Notes under the pieces: generated by a model
The model's input: the letters and a program-made list of their open reading frames with translations, nothing else
What the model was told of the DNA's origin: nothing
Databases searched by the model: none
Program-made: the position numbers and the translations under genes
In this document: positions 1 through 11,400 of the stretch, piece after piece
How positions within the stretch are numbered: the first letter of the stretch is position 1
How the letters are laid out: every line of letters starts with the position of its first letter
Source of the DNA: Callipepla californica brunnescens
Lineage: Eukaryota; Chordata; Aves; Galliformes; Odontophoridae
Assembly (NCBI GenBank): GCA_023055505.1
Contig: JALIRH010000035.1
Location: 2,970,382-3,034,381 of the forward strand
Reading direction: 5' to 3'
Length of the DNA: 64,000 nt

Positions 1-2285
1 CATCCTCATTCCCCAGCGAGATGGGGCAGAATATTTTGCTCTTTCCTGTACTGCACTCACGTGCTTAGAGCCTTTGGCATTGCTCTTCCTCCACCCCAAT
101 GGGGTGGGGGCTCAGGGAGCACGGTGGCTTGCCACCTCAAAGCCACAGAGGCTCATGCCTCACCAACACGCTCACTTATCCTTGTAATAGCCTATTAATT
201 ATTCAGGAACGATTTGGGAACAGCGTTTGTTGTTAAGCATCCCATTTTCTGTTGCATAACAAGGATGGGGAGAATGAGCCGTGATCCCCACGTGTCTCTT
301 TCCCTTGTGCAGCCCCAGTGTGGTGCTGGCACCAAAGTGCTTCATTATCAATAGCCCTTCCCTAGGTCGGGTCTGAGTCCTGCAGCACTCATTCACAGCA
401 GGGCAAACCCTTCGATGCACACTGTGCTCTGAGGTCTGCTCGGAGGCAATGCCAAGCACAGCCTGTGTCCCCCTCCATCCCTGCACAGAGCTCACAGGGA
501 TGCCCTTCATGCCTGCTCTGGTGTGATGTCAGCTCCAGGGTCGCCTTCTTGCCCTGAACCGGGGGCTTCAGTTGTGGGGAGATGCTGTTAATAGAAAGAA
601 AATATGAATGTGAGCAACACTAGTGAATTAACTGTGTTAACTAGAGATACAAGCAGCCTCCCCTTCATCTTGGCTTCATTTCTCCCCTCCTGGACTTCAT
701 TTGGCACCTTACATATTAGGAGGACAAATTAGAGTTTCATGCATATTTCATACATCCTTAATCGCTTGGCAGAAAGCAAAACACGGCCCCATTAAGAAGA
801 TCTTCTCCTAAGTGCTGTTTCCATTGGGCACCAGCCATTGCCTGCTTGTGGGTCCAGGCAGCTCCTGAAGAAGGATTCTCCATCAGGAGGAACTGATTGA
901 TGATGGTTTTCGCTAATGAGCTGCCCCAGCTCAGGTGGCTCCGTGCAGTACCAGGGCTCAGCTGCTGCCCACACCTTGGCTCTGCCCACACAGCCCTGCT
1001 CCCCAGCTCAAGGACAGTGCTCCGTCTGTGGTTTGGTCTCTTTGCTCACAGGGAGGAATGCTTTAGAGGTCATTTGGCTGAGTTTAATGTAGGGCACGGG
1101 TCAGAGCCTCCTCTCTTTTTGTTTCTCTAGCTAACCTAGCATCAGATTTCTTGCAGAACAACTTGCAAAGTGCTACTGAAAATGTCATGGAGGCATCAAC
1201 CCGGAGTAAACACATGGGGAGGAGATCAAGCTGACCCAGGTGGGAGCTTTGCAGGGCAGCTTGCTGCTGCCGTACACTCGAAAGAGTAGCACTAAACAGC
1301 TAGTGCACGTGGAATAATCAGATCTGATGGAAAAGGGAAAAAGGGGACACTGGGGTGGGGACAAAGGGCTGCATCACCCCTCCCTTCCTCCCTGCATCCC
1401 CAAGGTCTCTCTGCCCCCATCACTGGGATGCAGCCACCCATGTCTGTGCTCTGAGCCCCAGCCAGGGGAACACAGCCCTGGGGGCTGCTCACTGCTCCCC
1501 CTGTTTGCTTTTTTCCCTTCGCACAAACCCATTACGTAAGAGGGATTTGGGGACTTGTGTTTCACTTGCATCTCTTGGAATGAAGCCATCATTTTTTTCC
1601 ACGCGTTTCTTTGCCCATTGCTCTTGTGTGTGTGGGGGGGGGGGGGGGGAGGGTGCATGGAGCTGCTGGGTACCAGCCCTAAGCAGAGCTTAGCCCTGTA
1701 TTTCTGCAGCTCCCTACAGGCGCTGTGTTTTGCAGAGCTGCACCTCCAGCCCTGCCGCAGCGATGCTGCGATAGCTTCCCCATAGAAACCGGCCCTGCTC
1801 CGCCGCTGCCAGGTACAGGGTGAGCACAGGAGGCAGCAGGTTTGCTTGCGTCTGTTTTGGATACCTGTGTGTCCTTCTCAGCACCGAGATCACTGTAGGA
1901 AGGTGACTCTGTTTGCCTTGGCCCTTTGCCTGGCCAGCCCGGATTGTATCGCTTCTCCTTCCTTGCTTTTAGTTTTGGTCCTTGTAATCTCACAGATCCT
2001 CTTTTTCTGAGGAAGAATAAAAGGAGCTCTAACCCCTTTGGACTCCTGGGTTGCACCAGTGTGCTCCTTCACCACCTCCTCCCCGGGGCAGCTCTCTCAG
2101 TGCTTGGCAGTTCACAGTGAGCACTCAGATCCAAGCAGTGGTCCATGCCCTGGAGCCCTAACCCTGACCCCGCAGGGTCCTGTTGCCCTGGGATTGTTTC
2201 AGTCCTGCTTGGTTTTGAGTGCTTTATCCCATTGCAGGAGGAGGGGACCCCACGCTCTGGCTCACGGTGCCCATTCCCTTTGCAG
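1..2285 (+). other. SORL1: 3' part of SORL1 intron 1
   Basis: No exon 1-like sequence (signal peptide, KVYGQ end, furin site) is found here. The stretch is mostly unique. It contains an AT-rich segment at about 590–760 with homeobox/POU-like words, a run of 16 G at 1634–1649, and a normal pyrimidine tract with cag before exon 2. Confidence 0.85.
1634..1649 (+). repeat. Run of 16 G in intron 1
   Basis: Preceded by a short (TG)n and followed by aggg. Potential G-quadruplex former and a likely site of length error in sequencing or assembly. Confidence 0.9.
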
Positions 2286-2402
2286 GTCAGCCTCAATGAC
2301 TCCCACAACCAGATGGTCGTTCACTGGGCAGGAGAGAAGAGCAATGTGATCGTGGCCTTGGCCAGAGACAGCCTGTCCCTGCTGGGCCCCAAAAACAGCG
2401 AC
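2286..2402 (+). CDS. SORL1: SORL1 exon 2: start of VPS10 domain
   Basis: 39 codons, phase 0 on both sides, beginning [18 protein letters not shown]. Acceptor gcag at 2285, donor gtaagt. This is the first blade region of the VPS10 beta-propeller and follows the propeptide end (KVYGQ in human), which belongs to exon 1 outside the window. Confidence 0.96.
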
Positions 2403-5400
2403 GTAAGTGCCGTGAGCTGCCTGTCCCCTGCCTGGCAGCCCGCAGCCGTGCTCCTGTAACCGGGTCTCTTGCTGCAGGTCTACATCTCTTATGACTATGG
2501 GAAGAGTTTTAAAAAGATATCGGAGCGGTTCAGCTTTGGGGATGGGAACAGCAGTGCCGTGGCCATCGCTCAGTTCTACCACAGCCCGGCCAACAACCAG
2601 CGGGTGAGTGGGGGGGGGAGGGGGGCACAGTGCCCTGCGGTGCCCCTCAGGGTGCTAGGGACTGGGGGAGTGGGATGCGGGGGGGCTGCACCCACAGCAG
2701 CTTGTGCTGACAGAGTTAGGGGCTCATAGAATCATCAAGGCTGGAAAAGACGTCCCCAAGCCCAACCTGTGCCAACCATGCCCACTAACCATGTCCCCAA
2801 GTGACACAGTTCTCCAACGGTGACTCCACCACCTCCCTGTGAAGCTTGTGCCAGTGCCCAACCACTCTCTGGGAGAAGAAATTGCTCCTAATTGCCAACC
2901 TGAACCTCTCCCAGCACAACTTAAGGCCATTAGCTTTCATCCTCCCGTGGCACACGATTAAGTTTACCTACACCAAAGCCACCTTTTTTCCGGCCAAAGC
3001 TCTCCTGCAGTGGGTTGAACCATCCTGGCCCTGCAGCTCTCCAACCCTATGGATATTCCTATCTCCGAAGCTGGGCTGGGGGAACTGGGACATGGACACG
3101 CTGACCCACATTGCTGAGTCACGCCAAAACCCCACTCTGCACACAGCAGATGAGAGAGGGAACAAGATCCTCTTCTTCAGAGTTCTCCCTCTCAGATGCT
3201 CCCCAAGACTTGTTGCTCTCGTGGGGAGCTTGAGCCCTGCTCTGATTTCCTTCCTTCTTGGTCCTTCTCTGCTCAGTACATCTTTGTGGATGCCTTTGTC
3301 CCCTACCTCTGGATCACCACTGACTTCTGCAAGAGCATCCAGGGCTTCTCGATCCCCTTCAGAGCTGCAGATCTCCTTCTGCACAGCAGGAACCCCAACC
3401 TCGTCCTGGGCTTCGACAGATCCCACCCCAACAAGCAGGTGAGCACAGCTGCCAAGGCTCGAAGCCCCTGGTTTTATCCCAACCACTCCCAACTCCCCAG
3501 CAGGGAGAAGAAACTGTCAGGAATGCCCTCTTACAGTGCTTAGTGCTTGCATGCAGTTTGCCCTTGTGAATCTGTACAGGGGCTGATGTGCCTGCAGGCT
3601 GGCATGTTTATTGCTGCTGCTGCTGATGTTGAAACAGGAGATACCATCTCTGCTCAGGGACTTTGCCCTCCTCCCACCCGCAGCTGGGCAGTGGCAGAGC
3701 ACTCCTGTGCCTGTGACATGCTCCAGGAGGGTGAGGCTCTGCCCGCAGATTTACCCTGGCTATCACACACCACGTGCACTTTAGAGCAAGTTAGTTTTAT
3801 TTCTGAGTTCCTGTACAACCAGGCAGCTCTGTGAAATGGTAAAGATGGGCAGAGACTTGAGGGCAGTGTTTTTTCTTGCTTGGGTGGTTCTCACCTGAGT
3901 GGGGAAGTCAGGGATGTGATGCAGCTTTGAGGTGGATGTACCCTCTCACCTTTCACATTGCATTGCAGCTCTGGAAATCAGACGATTTTGGCCAGACCTG
4001 GATAATGATACAGGAGCACGTGAAGTCTTTTTCCTGGTATGTGCTGTAACCTTGTGTTCCATGCTACTCCTTCCCTCCCTCCTGGCTTTGTGTCCCCATG
4101 CTCCATGGTGTTCCCAGCCCCATTCCTGGGCTGAGCGTGTTGGCCACTTGCTTTCTTCTTTCTTGGCCATCAGAGCTGCTCTGGCAGTCAGCTGTTACTG
4201 ACATTCAGGGCCCTCCTGTTCTTATCCTCCCCATCTTGGGCGTTTCACCACGTGCCTCGGAGATTTTCAGCTCATCTCCTCAGGGTCACACAAGAAGGGA
4301 CATCCCCTGACAAACAGGGCTTGCCACGTCTCCAGCCCCATCCTTCCTGGCCTTACTATGACACAAATAGGAAGCTCAGAGCCCCCGATAACATCAGGAG
4401 GTGAACACTCCCATGCAAACATCATTACAACTGCATTCCCCACACTGTGACCAGTCCTCCTTCCCCTCTTGGAGTTCCTGGGCCACGCTGAGCCTTCTCC
4501 TCCCCCTTTCTGGGCTCTGCACCCAGGGCTGCTCCCAATTTCTCCACACCCTGCATGCCAAGCACATCTCTTTAAAGGGCTTCAGCTCCTCAGTGCCTTC
4601 TGCATTGCTCTGTGAGTGTAACGGTAATAAAAACCTTTTCCTTCTCTGTTGTCCAGGGGTGTGGAGCCCTACGATAAACCGAACACAGTGTACATCGAGC
4701 GGCACGAACCCTCCGGAACCTCCACTGTCATTCGCAGCACAGATTTCTTCCAAACCCGTGAAAATAAAGAAGTGATCCTGGAGGATGTTGAAGACTTCCA
4801 GCTCAGGGACAAATACCTGTTTGCCACCAAGGCCGTGGTGAGTTCCCACAGCCTTCAGCTCGCCACGCTGACTCTGTGCGGCTGCAGATGGAGCAGTGCT
4901 GGCCGTGCTGTGGCTGCCCTGCACGTCAGCAGGGTGGGCAGAAGTAGGTCAGGCTGCAGAGCACCAGGGCTGGAAATGGATGGGATGGATGCGGAGGCAG
5001 GAGGGGGGACGGGGCTCGGTGAATGGAGGCTGCTTGTCTGCAGGGATTAGCTCAAGCACGAGCTCGGACCAGGCAGCCTTATGTGCTGCAGCATGGCTTA
5101 TCTGTGCTCTTACTGAGGGCGAGTCCTTTACAGATGACCAGAGTTGCCATGCTAAAACCCAAGGAGCAATTTCCAGTTTGGAAGATGCAAGCATTGCTTT
5201 CCCCTTGCTGCTGCCACTCAGCCTTTTCCAACGAGCACTTTGCCCTTTGCAGGTGGCTCTGACACACTCTCACGGTTCATCCCCAGCAACGTCACCCCCA
5301 TTTGAAGAGCACTTCTCAGAAATCTCTCTTGCAGTTTCCAGGGTGCATTGCCCTCTGTGGTTAGCAGGAGATGTTATCTGTGCGTGCTGCTGGGGCTTGG

Positions 5401-8400
5401 TGAGACATGGGGACAAGTTGGTGTCCCTGCGGGGATGGCAGCCCATCCTGCACAGCCCTTGGGGAGCAGAGGGGTGCAGGAACCTCCTGACTGCTGCTCC
5501 ACTCCCTGGGAGCTGTGGTTGCTTGGTGATGCGGAGCCTGGGAAAATCAGGCCGCTTATTTTTGGAGCCAAAATCTGGGTTTGGGTGCTTACCGTTGGCA
5601 ACCTGCACAAAACACATTGCCCCCAGCTTTTGCTTTTTTGGCTCAGCGCTGGTGTCTTTTCCTTCGTGCAACTCATTCAAAATAGGAAGGCGAGGACAGG
5701 CTGTTCTGCTCCAAACCGGTCTCTGTGCCTCCACCTGAGCTGCCAGAACAGGCAGCAGGAGGCATGCTCACGCTCGCTGCCTTCAGGAATGCCGTCCCTG
5801 TCCCCACAGTGTGGGTTCAGGCTCAGGGCTGAGGTTGGTTCTGGGGACTGGAGCAACTTCTGACGTTTCCCTCCTCTCCCTGCAGCGCCTGCTGGGCAGC
5901 TTGCAGCCATCATCAGTTCAGCTCTGGGTTTCCTTCAACCGCAAGCCAATGCGGGTGGCCCAGTTCGTTACCAAGCATCCAATTAAGGTAAGCAGTGGAT
6001 GACCTCCCTGCTGCAGGGTGGAGAATGAGCTACCTGTGAGGAAATGCTACGCTGACCTGTGTGCAAACCCTGCTCCTACGCCTGCATGCATGCAGCCTGC
6101 ACGCTGCTCCTCTGCTTCCTGCAGGAGTACTACATTGCTGATGCATCGGAGGACCAGGTGTTCGTGTGCGTCAGCCACGATGACAACCGCACCAACCTCT
6201 ACATCTCGGAAGCAGAAGGCCTGAAGTTCTCTCTGTCTTTAGAAAACGTGCTCTACTACAGCCCAGGAGGAGCGGGCAGTGACACCCTGGTCAGGTAGCG
6301 TGCTCCAAAATGCCTTAGGTTGGAAGGGAGCACAAAGCGCATCTAGTTCCATCCCCTTGTTATGAGCAAGCTTGCCAACCACTACATCAGGCACTAGGTC
6401 AGAGTGTCATGGCTCCATCCAACCTGGTCTGGAACACCTCCAGGGATGGAGCACCCGTCCCAGGACAGATCCCTGGGGGACACCACTCGTGTCTGGCCTC
6501 CACCTGGACGTGGAACCACTGATCACAACCCTCTGGCTGTGGCCCTCCCAACAACTCTTCATCCACTGAATAGTCCACCCTCCAAATCCACTTCTGTCCA
6601 GTTTAGAGATGGGGATATGGTGTGGGATTGTGTCAAAGGTCTTGCAGAAGTCCGTGCAGACATTATCAGTTGCCTTTCCTTTGTCTACCAGTATTGTCAC
6701 TCCTTTGTAGAGGCCCACCAGATGTGTCAGGCACGATCTGCCCTTGGTGAAGCCATGCTAGCTGTCTCAGATCACCTCCTTATCTCACTTTGCTTCCAGG
6801 AGGATCTGCTCTGTGATCTTCCCAGGCATGAGCATCAGGCTCACACAGGAACACTGCCCAAAGCTGCTGGCTGTGTTTGGTCCCCAGGCTTGCAAATCTC
6901 CTGGTTGCCGATCCTGGAGCCCACTGAGCTCCCCTTGGCATTTCCTTGCAGATATTTTGCCAACGAGCCTTTCGCCGACTTCCACCGTGTCGAGGGTGTG
7001 AGAGGTGTGTACATCGCCACGCTGCTCAACGGCTCCTTCAGCGAGGAGAACATGCGCTCCGTCATCACCTTCGACAAGGGCGGCACCTGGGAGCCCCTGC
7101 AGCCCCCAACAGAGACACGCTACGGGGAGAAGACGCACTGTGAGGTGAGCTCTGAGCCAAGCTCCCAAAAGGCAGAGGGAGACCATGGGCTGAGCTGCCT
7201 GCTGGAGGCTGCATGGGAGATCCCCTCGTCTTCCAAAGCAGAGGGGGAGGATGAGGTGGGACTGAGGCACTGATGCCGGTGTGCTTTGCTTCCCCAGCTT
7301 TCCCAGGGCTGCTCTCTCCACCTGGCCCAGCGCCTGAGCCAGCTGCTGAATTTCCAGCTGAGGAGGATGCCCATCCTCTCCAAAGAGTCAGCACCAGGAC
7401 TCATCATTGCCACCGGTACCGCTCTCCTCCTGTTGCTTCCCAGAGGTTATTTTCAAGACAAGAGGAATTGGATGGCATCTCGTTTGTAGATGCAATAAAA
7501 AAAACCTGAGTTTGGAGTTGGACTCAGTGATCCTTATGGGTCCCTTCCAACTCAGAATGTTCTGTAACTCTATGAAATGCAGTTGAATGGTGCATTTTGC
7601 TGCCCCACTCTCCATTGCAGTCCCTGTAATGACCAGACGTGCATGTCAGTGCAGAGTGGTGACACTGCAAACCTTGCCCGCTTCAATCCGCTCCTCTTTC
7701 CTGCCACTTGCCCACCTGGAGGGTTCCTTGGGCATGCAGGAATCACTGTTTGTCTCGCTTCTTCTCTGTAGAAAACAAATGATGGAACATTTGCAGAACC
7801 ACCGGCACATTTTGTTTGATCATGTTTATAGCCATATGTTTTTCGCCAGCTGCTTTTAAAGCTTGCGATAGTCCTTAGAATATTTGATTTTAAAAACGTT
7901 GGCTCAGAGTGGGAAAAATCCTCTCCTCCTTTGCTCACAGACAAAAATAGCTTCGAGGTGGATGCCTTCATGAGCAGCCACTGTGTCTACCTGGGGAGGG
8001 ATGATTGTTCTCATTCTTCTAGGCTCCATCGGCAAGAGCATGGCGAAGAAAACCAATGTCTACATCTCGAGCAGTGCTGGGGCGAGGTGGAGAGAGGTGA
8101 GTGCTCTCTGGTTGGCAGCTCAGTGTGTTGTCAGTGGCACAGATTGGGGAGCTGCGGCCCATAGACAGTGAAGGTGACCGTGCACACATCAAAGAGCTGC
8201 AGCCACGAGATGCTGAATGCCCCGATAGCAAAAGCATCTTTGTATGTAGGAACAGGCGTGGTTGCCTTGTGCTGAAGGCAGCGGGTTCAGACTCAGCTTG
8301 AGCTCTGTTCAGCTCGTAGGATGCGTCCTCAGTGCAGGTCAGCTGGTCCCTTGTGGACAGGACTGACAGCCAGAGCTCTGCACAGTGCCTGCAGAGGCTC

Positions 8401-11400
8401 CAACCTCTTCCCAGACCATGGGATGCTGCCCTCAGTGTGCAGAGATCTGGTGCTGTTTACTAAGCAGGTCCTCAGGTCTGCGGCGGCATTTTTGGTCTAT
8501 GTGTGCATTCTGCTGTGAGAGTAATTTGGTATTTCAACATCTGCAAGCAGTTTGATCACATGCATTAGGCAGCCTCCCTTTAAGTGTCTCGTGGACAGGG
8601 TTAGTGCCGGGCACACCACGGTTCAGGCTGCTGCCACAGCCTTAATAGGACAGCAGTGCTCATGGACAGTCAGCTGGGTCTGTGCAGTCTGGCTTGTGAG
8701 CACTTTTGCTTTGCAGAGCAATTAAACCCCATTGGGAACAAGCAGAGCTCAGGCACACCTCACGGAGCAATGCCTTTGTGCCCAGTGCAGAGGTGCGGAA
8801 CGGCTTCACCCTGTTGTTTCTCAAATGGGAGGAGCAACAACACAACATTTTCTTCCTGGTTTTGGAAGCTGCTGGAAGGTTTATTGCTCTGCAGAGCTCT
8901 GTTTTGTTCTCTGAAGGCAGAAAAAAGGCACCAAAGTGTTCAGTGACCCTCGCAGAGCATCCCCAGGCAGGTTGGTGCATGCTACCAGCAGAGCCGGGAG
9001 CATCCGTGCTTCCTGTTTTGAACTCAGATAGGAAAGCGAAAGTGGTTCTGTGCTGAGGGAAAACACAAATGGTTTCTTTCTGGGGGTGACATGCTGGGCT
9101 GAAAGTGATCTTAGCACTCCATTGGGGCAAAATAATTCACAGCAACAATATAGGGTCTGCAGAACGCCCTGGCACTCTGTATCCCTTTCCCTGACCTTCC
9201 TTTCACCGCTGTTTTTCTCTTCCAGGCACTGTCGGGACCCCACTACTACACTTGGGGTGACCACGGGGGCATCCTGGTGGCCATTGCACAGGGCATGGAG
9301 ACCGACCAGCTCAAGTAAGGGCTGCAGCACGGACCTGGGATGCCCTGTGCCAGGTGGGGTTTCCATCCCCATCCTTTTCCTGCAGGTACAGCACCAACGA
9401 GGGGGAGACGTGGAAATCCTTCACCTTCTCGGAGAAGCCGGTGTTTGTGTACGGGCTGCTGACAGAGCCCGGCGAGAAAAGCACCATCTTCACCATCTTT
9501 GGATCCTACAAGGAGAACGGTCACAGCTGGCTCATCCTGCAGGTCAACACCTCCGACGTGCTGGGTGAGCATCCTGCCCCGGCTGCTAATGCCGTCGCTG
9601 AACCCCATCCCTCGTCACTGAGGGATTTGTTCAACAGGAAAGGGGAAGGAAAAAAAGCCTTCTGAAGGCTTTGCCCATGAATGTTTTATAACCGGATCCG
9701 GCTTTGATTGCAAGGCAGCGTTTTAATCAAAGAGCAGTTAAGCTTGGCAGAGGAATTTGCTCGACTGAAATCAGTAGCGGATTCCCCTGACGTTTTGTTA
9801 GAAGTGGATCTGTTTGGCAACCAGAACGGCTCCGGTTAAACAAAGCACTGCAGTTCCCCATCACTGCTGAGCAATGAGCATTGCTGCTGTCTGTTTGGGG
9901 CTAAAGCCTTGTGGTATGGGGAAAAACATTTATCTCATGCCAGCAAAGGGCATCCTTGTGGAGTGCCAGTGGTCTCTGCAGAGCTGCTTCCACATCCCAG
10001 GTCCAGGTGCCCCATAGTGTGGTCCAGGGAGCCCACACCTGACTTTGACCCAACCCTGTTTCTTTTTTAGGAGTCCCATGCACAGAGAATGACTACAAGC
10101 TGTGGTCACCCTCGGACGAGCGAGGCAATGAGTGCTTACTGGGGCATAAAACTGTTTTCAAAAGGAGGACTCCTCACGCGACGTGTTTCAATGGGGAAGA
10201 TTTTGACAGGCCTGTCATGGTCTCCAACTGCTCTTGTACCAGGGAAGACTTTGAATGGTAAATACCGATTAATTTCTTCTGGTCTGGGATGTATGTCCAA
10301 GATAAATATCTGTGACCAATTGCTCCGAGTGGACACACATCCAATTTATTTTGCCCTTTGTATCGCTGCTTGATTTTATAGCAAGGAGGAACCTAAATAG
10401 ACTGAAAACATCCTTTCATTAATAATGGGGCGTGAGACTTAATTAACGTCCCTCGAGCCTTTGGGGAACCTCAGAAAGGTTCTGTACAAGAGGAAGGTAT
10501 TCATCCATCAGCTTCTTTCAAATGATGGCAGACAACTTACCGTCACACGCAGGGATGCTCTGTGTTGCAGCCCTGTGACCCCACAGCCTCCGGAATGCAG
10601 CTGGCCCTGCCGAGTTGTTTCATCTGCAGCTGAAACCACACAGCTGTCAGGATTAGGGAATGGGTTCTGGCACTCGGAGGCAGAGGCTTGGGGTTAGTAA
10701 GTGAATGGCTTTTTGCTGGCTGAGCTTTCACCTACAGTTCTGTCTGTCTCTTGCTGAGATCCAAGGAGGATTCTGGCTCATCACAAGCCAGCTGGGAGCC
10801 TTGGAACCACAGCTAAGCCGGAGTGGCACAGCCTCCTCCGCAGCATTTCCCAACCAGCAGAACACCACAGCTCCCATCTTACAGATGGGAATGCCGTGGC
10901 TCAGACATGGGCCAGCTGGCAGGGAGCCCAGCCCCAGCAGCTCGGCGTGGGGAGGCTCATTTGGTGATGGAGAAAAGTCTGAAGGAAAGAAGCTAAGATA
11001 CACGGCAAAACATTAGTGTACAGCTAGAGATTGAGTCCGAGATCTTTGCACTTTGCAAAAAAATAAGCACGGCAGCCCTGTTGTCCTTCTCTCCCTTCCC
11101 TGCTGACGTCCCTTCTCTCCTTGCAGTGATTTTGGCTTTAAGCTGAGCGAGGATCTATCTCTGGAAGTTTGCATCCCAGACCCCGAGTTTGCAGGGAAGC
11201 CCTATGATCCTCCAGTACCGTGCCCTGTGGGCTCGACCTACAGGAGGACTCGAGGGTAAGTGTTGTGCCATCATCTAAGGGCTGGGATTTATGGTGATAT
11301 AACCAAATGCACACACTCCTCATGGGCAGCAGTAAGTGCATTGTGTGCTCAGAGAGCACAGCATCTAGTTTGTAGCTGACAAGTCCTGGCTGCTTCTCAG

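Noticed and set aside
1..2285. Possible SORL1 exon 1
   Set aside because: No signal peptide, RRKR-type furin site or KVYGQ-type end with a donor; exon 1 should lie upstream.
4896..5738. 280-codon + strand ORF in intron 6
   Set aside because: Lies wholly in an intron of SORL1, overlaps equally open frames on the other strand and resembles nothing known.
6404..7273. 289-codon + strand ORF
   Set aside because: Antisense reading of a CR1 fragment running by chance into SORL1 exon 9 and its donor.
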